This document shows positions 1 through 8,191 of a stretch of DNA of 26,429 bases, in pieces. The stretch comes from Candidatus Nomurabacteria bacterium. GTDB taxonomy: Bacteria > Patescibacteriota > Minisyncoccia > Phycocordibacterales > UBA1006. Under the pieces are notes generated by a model. The model was not told the origin of the DNA. It saw only the letters and a list, made by a program, of their open reading frames with translations, and ran no database searches. Numbering within the stretch: position 1 is the first letter of the stretch; the number at the start of each line of letters is the position of its first letter. The stretch lies in the NCBI GenBank assembly GCA_029882015.1, contig JAOULM010000005.1, forward strand, positions 1 through 26,429, read 5' to 3'. The translations under genes were made by a program, and so were the position numbers.

Positions 1-126
1 AAAAACAACAAACAGTCTGGAAATATAATAGACAGAAAATTTCAAAGACCGTACCCACAGAAACAAAACCCCAAAAGAAACTCCAAAGAAAGGAATCGGT
101 ATTGGTTTTTTGGTGGTATTTTTCAT
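1..126 (-). CDS. Hypothetical membrane protein, N-terminal part (runs off left edge)
   Basis: An ATG lies two bases after the uvrB stop (TAA-CT-ATG), and the frame stays open for all 42 codons to the window edge. The visible part has a short basic start (MKNTTKKP) followed by a hydrophobic, aromatic stretch (roughly residues 9-25, FFGVSFGVLFLWV), then more hydrophobic residues. This looks like the start of a membrane protein or a signal anchor. The tight spacing suggests cotranscription with uvrB. The start has the CTATG context seen at several other genes here. No family can be recognised from so little sequence. Confidence 0.5.
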   Translation of the reverse strand, partial: MKNTTKKPIPIPFFGVSFGVLFLWVRSLKFSVYYISRLFVVF

Positions 127-128
127 AG

Positions 129-2183
129 TTATTTTTCCTCTACCATTCGCGTCAACGCTTTCATTTCATCACGCAACAGCGCAGCGGTTTCAAAATCCAA
201 TTCTTTGACAGCATTGTTCATTGATTTTTCTTTTTCTTTGATCAGTTTTTTGATTCCGGTTTCGCGTTTTTTCGGTGTTAGGTCAGTGAACTTTGCCAGC
301 TCGGTATCCAGATCCAACTTAACAGCTTTGTCATGATCTGAATGCATTTGTGAGGTAATATCATGGATTGCCTTTTCGATAGTCTTGGGGGTGATGCCAT
401 TTTTTTTGTTGTATTCCAATTGTTTATCTCGGCGACGGCTAGTCTCCCCCATCGCACGTTCCATAGAACCTGTTACCCTGTCCGCATATAATGTTACGCG
501 ACCATCAACATTACGCGCGGCGCGTCCAATTGTTTGAATCAATGCGGTTTCAGACCGCAAGAATCCCTCTTTGTCGGCATCCAAAATTCCAATAAATGTT
601 ACCTCGGGTATGTCCAGCCCCTCGCGGAGCAAGTTCACCCCAACCAGACATTCGAATTCCCCTTTGCGGAAATCAGTAATAATTTCGATACGTTCAATGG
701 TTTTCACATCGCTGTGAATATATTTGGTTCGAATTCCTTTTTCAATCAGATACTCGGTTAAGTCTTCGGCCATACGTTTGGTTAACGTAATCGCCAGAAC
801 ACGCCCACCACGCTTTATCTCGGCTAATGCTTCGGCTATGAAATCCTGGACTTGGCCTGGATAATCATCCACAGGTGTAATGGGTTTAACCGAAACCATA
901 GGGTCAACCAATCCTGTAGGGCGAATAATCTGCTGGGCAATTTGTTCGCTGTTTTCTTTTTCATAATCTGCTGGAGTAGCCGATGTATAAATCTGCTGAC
1001 CAATACGATCCTGGAATTCATTAAACTGCAACGGGCGGTTGTCTTTGGCGCTGGGCAGACGAAAACCATATTCAACTAGCGTCTTTTTGCGCGCCTGATC
1101 ACCCGCGTACATAGCGCGCACCTGCGGGATCGTAACGTGTGATTCATCGATGACGGTCAGGAATTCTGGATTACCATCTGCATCATGTGGGAAATATGAA
1201 ATCAATGTATCTGGGGCTTCGCCTTCTGCTTTGCCAGAGAGGTGCCGTGAATAGTTTTCAATACCACTGGTGTATCCAATCTCGCGCATCATTGCCAAAT
1301 CATAATTGGTACGACGTTTCAAACGTTCGTGTTCCAGAACGTTGCCTTGTTTTTTTAATTCAGCCAGACGTGTTTTTAATTCAGTTTCTATAGCGTTATA
1401 AGCATTTTCACGTCGATCAGGGTTGGTCATAAAATGTTTCGCAGGGAAAATAAATACATTCAATGGTTCGTCCATTATTTTTGAACTGACGGCATCAATT
1501 TTCAAAATTTTGTCTATCTTTCCACTGTCAAACATAACACTGTACATTATCTCCTCGGAGATGGGCATGACCTCGACTTTGTTGCCTATGGCGCGGAATT
1601 GTCCTGGTTTCAAATCGGCATTGGTTCGTTCGTATTGAATTTTGATTAGACTCTCCATCAGATCACGTTTAGTCATAGCCTCGTCAACCTGAATCAACAC
1701 ATGATAAGCCAAATATTCTACAGGTGAACCCAAACCATAAATACATGACACCGACGCGACAATAATCACGTCGTTACGTGTTAATAATGATTGCGTTGAT
1801 GCGTGACGCAGGCGATCAATTTTTTCGTTAATGCTGGCGTCTTTTTCGATATAGGTGTCGCTGGTTGGCATATACGCCTCTGGTTGGTAGTAATCATAAT
1901 ACGACACAAAATAATGCACCGCATTGTTTGGGAAAAATTCTTTGAACTCCTGGGCTAATTGCGCCGCCAATGTTTTGTTGTGCGCGATTATCAAAGTTGG
2001 TTTTTGGGTTTGCTCGATCAGATTCGCAACGGTAAAAGTCTTGCCGGTTCCAGTTGCTCCCAGCAGGGTTTGTTTTTGCATTCCGCTATTCAACCCATCT
2101 ATCAACATTGAAATAGCCTCGGGTTGATCCCCGGCTGGTTGGTATTTGGATACCAGTTCAAATTTGTTTTGTTGTTTATCCAT
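129..2183 (-). CDS. uvrB: Excinuclease ABC subunit B (UvrB)
   Basis: UvrB is the damage-verifying helicase-like subunit of nucleotide excision repair. It is loaded by UvrA, opens DNA at the lesion and recruits UvrC. The 684-residue length is normal for the family. Visible in order: Walker A GATGTGKT (42-49), the tyrosine-rich beta-hairpin that probes for damage (about 94-117, YYDYYQPEAY), DESH box (346-349), helicase motif VI QTIGRAAR (550-557), and a C-terminal UVR domain (about 644-680) that contacts UvrC. The ATG start follows a TATAAT about 17 bases upstream, so the leader would be only about 10 nt and has no Shine-Dalgarno. uvrA and uvrC are not in the window. Identification is secure. 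Confidence 0.98.
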   Translation of the reverse strand: MDKQQNKFELVSKYQPAGDQPEAISMLIDGLNSGMQKQTLLGATGTGKTFTVANLIEQTQKPTLIIAHNKTLAAQLAQEFKEFFPNNAVHYFVSYYDYYQPEAYMPTSDTYIEKDASINEKIDRLRHASTQSLLTRNDVIIVASVSCIYGLGSPVEYLAYHVLIQVDEAMTKRDLMESLIKIQYERTNADLKPGQFRAIGNKVEVMPISEEIMYSVMFDSGKIDKILKIDAVSSKIMDEPLNVFIFPAKHFMTNPDRRENAYNAIETELKTRLAELKKQGNVLEHERLKRRTNYDLAMMREIGYTSGIENYSRHLSGKAEGEAPDTLISYFPHDADGNPEFLTVIDESHVTIPQVRAMYAGDQARKKTLVEYGFRLPSAKDNRPLQFNEFQDRIGQQIYTSATPADYEKENSEQIAQQIIRPTGLVDPMVSVKPITPVDDYPGQVQDFIAEALAEIKRGGRVLAITLTKRMAEDLTEYLIEKGIRTKYIHSDVKTIERIEIITDFRKGEFECLVGVNLLREGLDIPEVTFIGILDADKEGFLRSETALIQTIGRAARNVDGRVTLYADRVTGSMERAMGETSRRRDKQLEYNKKNGITPKTIEKAIHDITSQMHSDHDKAVKLDLDTELAKFTDLTPKKRETGIKKLIKEKEKSMNNAVKELDFETAALLRDEMKALTRMVEEK

Positions 2184-2200
2184 AAAGTCTATGTATGGGC

Positions 2201-2206
2201 ATTATA
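2201..2206 (-). promoter_or_regulatory. Probable -10 box of uvrB (TATAAT)
   Basis: A perfect TATAAT on the minus strand lies 17 bases before the uvrB ATG. No good -35 is seen at the usual spacing. The implied leader is about 10 nt. Confidence 0.45.
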
Positions 2207-2221
2207 CCGATTTTGTGTAAT

Positions 2222-2248
2222 AAAAAAAGCCATCATAAGACAGCCCTT
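2222..2248 (-). terminator. Intrinsic terminator after the VWA gene
   Basis: On the minus strand GCTGTC pairs with GATGGC (with G-U wobbles) around a TTAT loop, and seven T follow. It sits just after the stop of the VWA gene and upstream of the uvrB promoter. Confidence 0.55.
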
Positions 2249-2254
2249 GTTTTT

Positions 2255-2878
2255 TTATAAACATAAATCTAAATCTTTTAGAAATTCTGCTAGTTCTTTA
2301 TAGCTGGTCTGAAAATAATTTCCAGGAGTTGCAATACTCTTCATAAATTCTACAGACGAATCATTATTGTAATTACCCATATATAATGAAATCACCCTAA
2401 CAGCATATTGATTTGTCATAGACAATAACTCAACATAAGTTTCCACAGAATCATTCAAATCCCCATCAGAAATAATTATTATAATTTTTTGATAGTTGTC
2501 AGTGCGAGTTTCATTTCCTCTTTGAAATATAACACGTGATAAGCTAATGCCTCCTTCCATATAGCTACTCCCGCCAGCTGAAAGACTTTTCATAGATTCA
2601 AATTTGGATAAAAGAGATTTTTTATCCGAAGAAAGTTTATGATTGATTGTTTCTTCTCCAAAATTGTAAAATGAAACCAGGGCAAACCTAACTCTTTCTT
2701 TTTTTAAATCAAATTTAGAGACAAATTCCTTGCAGGCATCCATTTGTGCTCCTTCGTACCCCTCTAGGCTTCCCGACCAATCAACCAACATAACAATATC
2801 AGCACTTATACAATCTTGTGCTTTCGCCTGAAAATAAACCACAGCGGATAGCACCAAACATACTATTAAATTTTTCAT
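2255..2878 (-). CDS. Secreted von Willebrand factor A (VWA) domain protein
   Basis: A 207-residue protein with a Sec signal peptide (MKNLIVCLVLSAVVYFQAKA, likely cut after AKA at 20) followed by a single VWA domain. The MIDAS metal site is recognisable: DWSGS (33-37) fits DxSxS, GGSSY (102-106) has serine where threonine is usual, and ISDGD (136-140) supplies the last acidic residue. VWA domains of this type bind proteins or surfaces through a divalent cation. The partner here is unknown. A longer frame starts 17 codons upstream, but the ATG used here places the signal peptide at the N-terminus and lies downstream of a good promoter. The gene is visibly more AT-rich than uvrB and tgt on either side, which hints at acquisition. 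No anchor or catalytic domain is seen. Confidence 0.85.
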   Translation of the reverse strand: MKNLIVCLVLSAVVYFQAKAQDCISADIVMLVDWSGSLEGYEGAQMDACKEFVSKFDLKKERVRFALVSFYNFGEETINHKLSSDKKSLLSKFESMKSLSAGGSSYMEGGISLSRVIFQRGNETRTDNYQKIIIIISDGDLNDSVETYVELLSMTNQYAVRVISLYMGNYNNDSSVEFMKSIATPGNYFQTSYKELAEFLKDLDLCL

Positions 2879-2910
2879 AACCACATTTTTTGTTTGATAA
2901 TTTATATTGA

Positions 2911-2939
2911 ACGTTACGCCCATGGACAAAATTTGTCAA
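2911..2939 (-). promoter_or_regulatory. Promoter of the VWA gene
   Basis: On the minus strand TTGACA (2934-2939) is followed after 17 bases by TAACGT (2911-2916). The -35 overlaps the last codons of tgt. The leader would be about 25-30 nt. Confidence 0.55.
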
Positions 2940-4156
2940 GCTTTATAGTTTTTCAAAAAATCTGCCTTTATTTCATTAAAATTCCCATCATGAATCCCCT
3001 GTCGCAGTCGATCAGTCAAACTGGTTATGAAATACAGATTGTGAATAGATGCCAATGTTCCCGCCAATTGTTCCTTGGCGCGTAACAGGTGCGATAAATA
3101 AGCGCGGGTGTGCCCCGCCGAACATGTTGGACATGCGCAGTCTGTATCGATAGCTTCAAAATCCTCGCGGAATTTTGCATTGAATAAATTCAATTTACCG
3201 TTTTTGGTATAAACATTTCCGTGGCGCGCGATACGTGTCGGTTCAACGCAATCAAACAAATCACATCCATTTTCAATACCAGAAATAATATCCAGCGGAT
3301 CACCAATACCTAACATGTGCCGTGGTTTATTTTCAGGTAGTTCCTGATTCACCCACGCGACCGCTGATGCCATGTCGTCTTTGTTGAAACTTCCCCCGAT
3401 ACCGAACCCATCAAACATGTCACCGTTGTCTGTTTTCATATCTGCCAATGTTCGCGCGGATTCACGTCGCAAGTCTTCGAATCGTCCCCCTTGGACCACA
3501 CCGAACAATGCCTGTTTATTATCAGGGTCTAATTTCCAATGTTGCTCCAAACTACGCATAGCCCAACGGTGCGTGCGATCCATGGCTTGTTTCTGATATT
3601 CCAATGGTGCATGTGGGCTGGTACATTCGTCGAATGCAAAAATCATATCTGCCCCCAGATTCCATTGAATCTCCATCGAGCTTTCGGGTGTAAATCGATG
3701 CTTGTCACCATTGAGATATGATTTGAATGTTACGCCGTCTTCGTCTATGGTTGCCATTTTATTTGTTTTGGCGTAACCACGGCGTTGGGATACAACGTCG
3801 GCTTCGCCATTGGCGACTTTGGATACATTTGTACCGAATGCCTCGCCCAGTGAAAATACCTGGAATCCCCCGCTGTCAGTCATAGTCGGACCATCCCATT
3901 TCATAAACGGACCAAAACCACCAGCCTGACCTATTAGTTTGTCGCCGGGTTGTAGATACAAATGATAGGTATTCGCCAAAACTACCTGCGAGCCTATTGC
4001 GCGTAATTGTTCGACGGTGACCCCCTTTACATCGGCTTTGGTTCCGACAGTCACAAAAGCTGGTGTTTCGATAACACCATTGGGGGTTGTGATTTTCCCA
4101 GCGCGACCCAATTGGCCGCCCAGCTTTTTATTGATTTCGAAATTAAATTCGCTCAT
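2936..4156 (-). CDS. tgt: tRNA-guanine transglycosylase (queuosine modification)
   Basis: TGT exchanges guanine 34 in tRNAs with GUN anticodons for preQ1 (bacteria) or a related base, towards queuosine. Seen: DSGGFQVFSL (94-103, with the active-site Asp), GVVQGG (219-224), FDCVEPTR (301-308, with the nucleophilic Asp 302), and a complete zinc site C340-x-C342-x2-C345...H372. At 406 residues it is slightly long because of an insert at about 107-135, between the DSGGFQ motif and the conserved EDGVTF segment. GIGGSF replaces the usual GGLAVGE-like motif, so base specificity could differ. No queuosine biosynthesis genes are present in the window, so salvage of a precursor is possible. The short intergenic region before the next upstream gene holds a likely terminator. 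Confidence 0.96.
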   Translation of the reverse strand: MSEFNFEINKKLGGQLGRAGKITTPNGVIETPAFVTVGTKADVKGVTVEQLRAIGSQVVLANTYHLYLQPGDKLIGQAGGFGPFMKWDGPTMTDSGGFQVFSLGEAFGTNVSKVANGEADVVSQRRGYAKTNKMATIDEDGVTFKSYLNGDKHRFTPESSMEIQWNLGADMIFAFDECTSPHAPLEYQKQAMDRTHRWAMRSLEQHWKLDPDNKQALFGVVQGGRFEDLRRESARTLADMKTDNGDMFDGFGIGGSFNKDDMASAVAWVNQELPENKPRHMLGIGDPLDIISGIENGCDLFDCVEPTRIARHGNVYTKNGKLNLFNAKFREDFEAIDTDCACPTCSAGHTRAYLSHLLRAKEQLAGTLASIHNLYFITSLTDRLRQGIHDGNFNEIKADFLKNYKA

Positions 4157-4175
4157 GTCTGTATCCTAGCAGAGG

Positions 4176-4207
4176 CAAATAAAAAAGCCACTAAAAAAGA
4201 AGTGTCT
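4176..4207 (-). terminator. Possible terminator after the 4207-4608 gene
   Basis: On the minus strand CACT and AGTG can pair around a T-rich loop, with a mismatch and one further G-C pair below, followed by GGC and six T. The stem is weak and partly overlaps the stop codon. Confidence 0.35.
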
Positions 4208-4608
4208 TAATAATCTGGAAGCCAACCGTGACCTCGTAAAACTCTTGGATCGGTATATATATTTACCCAGAACAGCATCAAAACTGGATCTTTTATAAAT
4301 CCTTTTTTTCGCTTATGAGTTACAGAATTCTGAAAATAATACTCTTGAAATACAACAAAATCACGTGGTTCTATTTCTTGATATAACAATCTATCAGATT
4401 CACTGCCAAAATGAAATTCATACTGAATTTTTGAAATCGGAAACCCCTCTTGCAATATTTCAAATATAATTTTTTCATTATCTTTCTCTATACATCTGCC
4501 TTGAAAATAGGAAATGTTGCGAGATGGAACTAATACCTTTGTGTTAAAATTTCCACCAATATAATTGGTTTGGTATGGAGATGGTACATATAATTTTGTT
4601 TCTAACAT
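4207..4608 (-). CDS. Hypothetical protein, 133 residues
   Basis: No family is recognised. The protein is soluble in character, with no signal peptide or membrane segment, and is rich in aromatic residues and beta-prone stretches (for example FVVFQEYYFQ near 93-102). It ends in HGWLPDY. A weak promoter, TTGTAT-17-TACAGT, can be read about 15 bases upstream, and a possible terminator follows. Base composition is AT-rich compared with mreC and tgt on either side, as for the VWA gene, so it may be recently acquired. It is supported as a gene by its own transcription signals and by filling the gap between two conserved genes. Confidence 0.6.
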   Translation of the reverse strand: MLETKLYVPSPYQTNYIGGNFNTKVLVPSRNISYFQGRCIEKDNEKIIFEILQEGFPISKIQYEFHFGSESDRLLYQEIEPRDFVVFQEYYFQNSVTHKRKKGFIKDPVLMLFWVNIYTDPRVLRGHGWLPDY

Positions 4609-4664
4609 CTTTTTTCTTTTACTGTATCTTTTTTGGTGAAAAAATACAACAAAGATTTTTATCC

Positions 4665-5465
4665 TTATTTCTCTATCTCTACAAATTGCAACTGGTTGAT
4701 ATTAAACGGCGCCGTTACGTATACCGTCTGAAATGGATCACGCGGATCGAAATCCAATCCTCCAACAATCCCAATGATTTGTCTTGAATTGAAAACCGGG
4801 GTAATAATATCTCCCTCGACAATTTCAATATCGCGTGGAACCTCGAAAATAAAATTTCCACCTCCGCGACCATTCAAATCAATCAGTGTTTGGTTCCCAG
4901 ATAATCGTCCAGACAGCGGTGTATCAGGAGATGAATATAGTTGAACCATAGCCGTTGTGCCGGTAACCTCGGCGATAGTCCCCAACGCCATGTCACCATA
5001 AGCAACAACCCGATCGCCGATTTTAATTCCGTCGCTAGTCCCGCGGTCAATCAAAATAGTATCGTACGAAGACTGTCTGGGCGGTGCAATAACTAATGCC
5101 AAAATGGTTTCTTTTGATTTGTCGCGTCGCCCCAGAGTCTCTCGCAGGGTTTTGTTTTCTTGCTCTAATAATCGTAGTCGAGTTTTATCCAAAGACAAAT
5201 TTTTGTTCAGCAACCGCAGTGATTCTATCTCGTGAATTAATGATTGTTTGGATTCTGTTGTCAAAGTAATCAAATCGCGTGCATTTGCCAAACTATATTC
5301 ACGTGCAATCCACACACTGCGTGCTCCTCGTTGTAATCCGCGCTGTAATACTCCGAATAATCCTGTTGCAAAAATCAACATGACCACAACAAACAGCCCC
5401 GCCAGTATTAAAACCCAACGCTCGAATGGTGGTGTTTGTCTGTTGTTACGAGAGGGGTAACTCAT
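4665..5465 (-). CDS. mreC: Rod shape-determining protein MreC
   Basis: MreC is the periplasm-facing scaffold of the elongasome. It links MreB filaments to the wall synthases RodA and PBP2. The 266-residue protein has a basic, proline-containing N-terminus, one membrane segment (about 17-40), a coiled coil (about 70-112), and the two-lobed beta-barrel region marked by VIAPPRQSSYDTILIDRG (125-142) and following DGIKIGDRVV. Its start overlaps the 3' end of mreB by 20 bases, so the two are translationally coupled. MreD, PBP2 and RodA do not follow; the next gene downstream is an unknown protein. Confidence 0.93.
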   Translation of the reverse strand: MSYPSRNNRQTPPFERWVLILAGLFVVVMLIFATGLFGVLQRGLQRGARSVWIAREYSLANARDLITLTTESKQSLIHEIESLRLLNKNLSLDKTRLRLLEQENKTLRETLGRRDKSKETILALVIAPPRQSSYDTILIDRGTSDGIKIGDRVVAYGDMALGTIAEVTGTTAMVQLYSSPDTPLSGRLSGNQTLIDLNGRGGGNFIFEVPRDIEIVEGDIITPVFNSRQIIGIVGGLDFDPRDPFQTVYVTAPFNINQLQFVEIEK

Positions 5466-6507
5466 TATAATTTTTTAATAAAACGTCGTTGTATTTTTCC
5501 AAGTCTTCCAAAACAATTCCAGCCCCGCGTGCAACCGCCGACAATGGTTCCTGTGCAATATATACTGGTATTTTTATCACCGAGCTGAGCAGGTCTGGTA
5601 GCCCTCGGATTAATGCCCCTCCTCCGGTTAAAAACATCCCACGACGCATAACATCTGACAAAACTTCGGGAGGGGTTGTCTCCAGAACTTCGCGAACACC
5701 ATCGATCAATCCAGCAATCGATTCTCCGATTGCATCACGCACATCTAAATCAGTAACGATAACCTCGCGAGGTAATCCAGTAATTAAATCACGCCCACGA
5801 ACAGTTGTTTCAATTGGGTCACCTTCTTCTTCTACTGTTCCTACTGCTATTTTAATATCCTCGGCAGTTTTTTCACCAACAAGAACTTTGAACTCTTCAC
5901 GCATATATTTTATTATATCGTTGTTCAACTTGTCTCCTGCAATTTTCAAGTTTTTTGCCTGGACAACACCACCCAGTGAAATAACCGCAATGTCTGTTGT
6001 ACCACCACCAATATCAACAACCATAGACCCGATTGGATCATGCACAGGTAGACGTATGCCAACCGCTGCCGCCATTGGCTCCTCGATGATATACACTTCG
6101 CGAGCTCCGGCACTGCGCGAAGCATCATAAACTGCGCGCGTTTCTACGTTTGTAATTCCCGACGGCACACCAACAACTATGCGTGGTCGAAAAACCTTTG
6201 GTGACATTTTTTCTGCTTTGTTAATCAAATACGCCAACATTTCCTCGGACACTTCGTAGTCAGAAATAACACCATCAACCAACGGGCGAATAACACGCAA
6301 GTGAGTCGGCGTGCGACCCATCATTTGTTTGGCTTCGTTTCCAACAGCAATGATACGTCCTGTTTTTGTATTCAAAGCAACTATTGATGGCTCGTTAATA
6401 ACGATTCCACGACCGCGAACATACACCAATGTATTGGCAGTTCCCAAGTCAATACCAATATCGTTTGAAAATCGGTCGTATAGTTTTTTCAGAAAAGTAA
6501 AATTCAT
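5446..6507 (-). CDS. mreB: Rod shape-determining protein MreB
   Basis: MreB is the bacterial actin that forms membrane-bound filaments guiding lateral wall synthesis. The 353-residue length is typical. Nucleotide-binding motifs are intact: phosphate 1 IGIDLGTANTLVYV (17-30), phosphate 2 VVDIGGGTTDIAV (163-175), and the adenosine motif LTGGGALI (293-300). It is the first gene of an mreB-mreC pair. Its presence indicates a rod-like or elongating cell with a peptidoglycan wall. Confidence 0.97.
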   Translation of the reverse strand: MNFTFLKKLYDRFSNDIGIDLGTANTLVYVRGRGIVINEPSIVALNTKTGRIIAVGNEAKQMMGRTPTHLRVIRPLVDGVISDYEVSEEMLAYLINKAEKMSPKVFRPRIVVGVPSGITNVETRAVYDASRSAGAREVYIIEEPMAAAVGIRLPVHDPIGSMVVDIGGGTTDIAVISLGGVVQAKNLKIAGDKLNNDIIKYMREEFKVLVGEKTAEDIKIAVGTVEEEGDPIETTVRGRDLITGLPREVIVTDLDVRDAIGESIAGLIDGVREVLETTPPEVLSDVMRRGMFLTGGGALIRGLPDLLSSVIKIPVYIAQEPLSAVARGAGIVLEDLEKYNDVLLKNYNELPLS

Positions 6508-6550
6508 ACCTATACGTCATCTTACTGGAAAACAAGACTTTTAGCAAAAA

Positions 6551-6579
6551 TTGACTAAAACAATAAAAGATGCTATGAT
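6551..6579 (+). promoter_or_regulatory. Promoter for the small membrane protein
   Basis: TTGACT (6551-6556), 17-base spacer, TATGAT (6574-6579), with an extended TGC just before the -10. Transcription would start near 6586, giving a leader of about 28 nt. Confidence 0.75.
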
Positions 6580-6613
6580 TTTGTAAAATGTTCACCCGTT
6601 AAAATAAAAGCAT

Positions 6614-6805
6614 ATGTTTGACACACACCAAATAATAAACTTTTGCGAAATAGCGATTGTTATTTTATTCTCCATAATTTTTATTTATGGAAGAAAACAA
6701 ATAAAAGTAGATTTCAAAAAAGGTATAAAATCTTTTAAGAAGAAAACACCAAAAGGTATAAAAGGGGTCCTACATGCTTTGGGTAATTTCCCCCAAGGAT
6801 TATAA
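6614..6805 (+). CDS. Small single-pass membrane protein, 63 residues
   Basis: The protein has one membrane helix (about residues 8-26, IINFCEIAIVILFSIIFIY), then a strongly basic tail (GRKQIKVDFKKGIKSFKKK and so on) that would lie in the cytoplasm. No family is recognised. It is reminiscent of small membrane peptides with positively charged tails, but it lacks the conserved motifs of TatA. It is well supported as a gene because it is framed by a strong promoter and a strong terminator. It lies alone between two divergent minus-strand genes. Confidence 0.7.
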   Translation: MFDTHQIINFCEIAIVILFSIIFIYGRKQIKVDFKKGIKSFKKKTPKGIKGVLHALGNFPQGL

Positions 6806-6810
6806 AAATT

Positions 6811-6842
6811 AAAAGGTCCGAGAATTTTCTCGGACCTTTTTT
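6811..6842. terminator. Bidirectional intrinsic terminator
   Basis: A 14-bp perfect stem (6811-6824 with 6827-6840) with a TT loop, T-rich on both strands. It serves the small membrane protein (plus) and proS (minus). Confidence 0.85.
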
Positions 6843-6844
6843 AT

Positions 6845-8107
6845 TTATTGAATATTTTTTACAATCTCTTCCAAACTCATCATAGACGCATCGCCATTTT
6901 GGTCGGTGCGTTTTTTATATTCCAATTTTTCAGCTTCGATTGTTTTTTCTGACACAACAATGCGATGTGGAATTCCAATCAAATCACTGTCGGCGAATTT
7001 CTGCCCCGGGCGAGAATCACGATCATCCCACAAAACCTCGATATTATTTTCCACTAGCTCTGTATAAATTTTTTCAGCTTCGGCATTGACAGTATCACTG
7101 TCCCCCACCTGAACCAAATGAACTGCAAACGGCGATACTGATTCTGGCCAAACGATTCCATTACTGTCCGCAAAGATCTCTACGATTGCCCCCATAAGTC
7201 GTGGTACACCAATACCATAGGACCCCATATAGACAGGATGCTCTTCCCCCTTTTCGTCAGTATATTTCAAATCTAGCGCTGATGAATATTTTTCACCCAA
7301 AGTATATATATCTCCAACCTCAATTGATTTTGCTTCTTGGAAATTATAATCATCTTTGTTTAAATCAAAATCTGAAAAAACCTCATCACTGAAATCACCT
7401 TTGTTGATTGCAATTTTCTTTTCGGGGTCGTAAACCAAAATATCTTCTCCCGCTTCGCATATAGTTTGAAATTCATATGAATACTTTGAAAAACTTCCTC
7501 CACTTGAAATAGTCATGTAAGTATTCTCTCCAATACCAGCGCGAGTAAATATATTCATATATACTCCTTTCATTTTTTCATAGAAATCTTCGTGCTCTTC
7601 TTTATTTTTTGAAAAATCATATAAATCTTTCATTAGAAATTCGCGCCCTCGCAGAATACCAGATTTCGCACGTAGCTCATTGCGAAATTTAGTCTGAAAC
7701 TGATATGCATATTTTGGCAAATCTTTGTATGAATTAATATGATCTTTCATTATGTTAGCTAAAGCCTCTTCGTGGGTAAAAGCCAAGCCTAATTCAGAAC
7801 CACCGTTGAGCTCGGTCTTGAACCAGATTCCACCATCCAAGTCATTTCGCCATCTATCAGTTTGTTCCCAGATTTCTTTTCGTTGTAGTGTTGTCATTTT
7901 TAATTCTTGGCAACCAGCTTTGTTTAGCTCATCACGAATAATATCTGTAATTTTTTCAATCACCCGCAGGCCTAGCGGCAAAAAAGAATACACTCCTGCC
8001 ATTTCTTTGTGTATGTATCCTGCGCGAATTAATAATTGCGCATTTTTAGACACTTCGTCTTTGGGTGCGTCTTTGCGTGTTTTTGAAAATAAATGTGATT
8101 GTTTCAT
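6845..8107 (-). CDS. proS: Prolyl-tRNA synthetase, short form
   Basis: ProRS charges tRNA-Pro. Class II motifs are visible: motif 1 around LPLGLRVIEKI (44-54), the THEE ATP/substrate loop (111-114), motif 2 FRNELRAKSGILRGREF (141-157), and motif 3 GSYGIGVPRLMGAIVE (295-310), followed by the anticodon-binding domain. At 420 residues it is much shorter than the roughly 570-residue E. coli type. The INS domain that removes mischarged alanine, normally between motifs 2 and 3, is replaced by a short linker (about 220-260). Alanine editing would have to be done by a separate YbaK/ProX-type protein or be absent. It appears to be transcribed from a leaderless promoter. Confidence 0.96.
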   Translation of the reverse strand: MKQSHLFSKTRKDAPKDEVSKNAQLLIRAGYIHKEMAGVYSFLPLGLRVIEKITDIIRDELNKAGCQELKMTTLQRKEIWEQTDRWRNDLDGGIWFKTELNGGSELGLAFTHEEALANIMKDHINSYKDLPKYAYQFQTKFRNELRAKSGILRGREFLMKDLYDFSKNKEEHEDFYEKMKGVYMNIFTRAGIGENTYMTISSGGSFSKYSYEFQTICEAGEDILVYDPEKKIAINKGDFSDEVFSDFDLNKDDYNFQEAKSIEVGDIYTLGEKYSSALDLKYTDEKGEEHPVYMGSYGIGVPRLMGAIVEIFADSNGIVWPESVSPFAVHLVQVGDSDTVNAEAEKIYTELVENNIEVLWDDRDSRPGQKFADSDLIGIPHRIVVSEKTIEAEKLEYKKRTDQNGDASMMSLEEIVKNIQ

Positions 8108-8114
8108 ACGTTAG

Positions 8115-8143
8115 ATTGTACGCGATAACGATGTTTTTGGCAA
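8115..8143 (-). promoter_or_regulatory. Leaderless promoter of proS
   Basis: On the minus strand TTGCCA (8138-8143), a 17-base spacer and TACAAT (8115-8120) stand only 7 bases before the proS ATG. The predicted start of transcription is at or next to the A of ATG. Confidence 0.7.
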
Positions 8144-8159
8144 AAGGATTACACGCTTC

Positions 8160-8188
8160 TTTACAAATCTATCCCTCTATGCTATATT
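8160..8188 (+). promoter_or_regulatory. Promoter of rpsB-tsf
   Basis: TTTACA (8160-8165), 17-base spacer, TATATT (8183-8188). The predicted start is around 8194-8196, leaving a leader of about 135 nt before the rpsB ATG, the longest plus-strand leader in the window. Confidence 0.7.
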
Positions 8189-8191
8189 CAT

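Noticed and set aside
5489..6130. 213-codon open frame on the plus strand
   Set aside because: It lies wholly antisense to mreB, whose protein is highly conserved. The translation is Ser/Pro/Arg-rich with no family resemblance.
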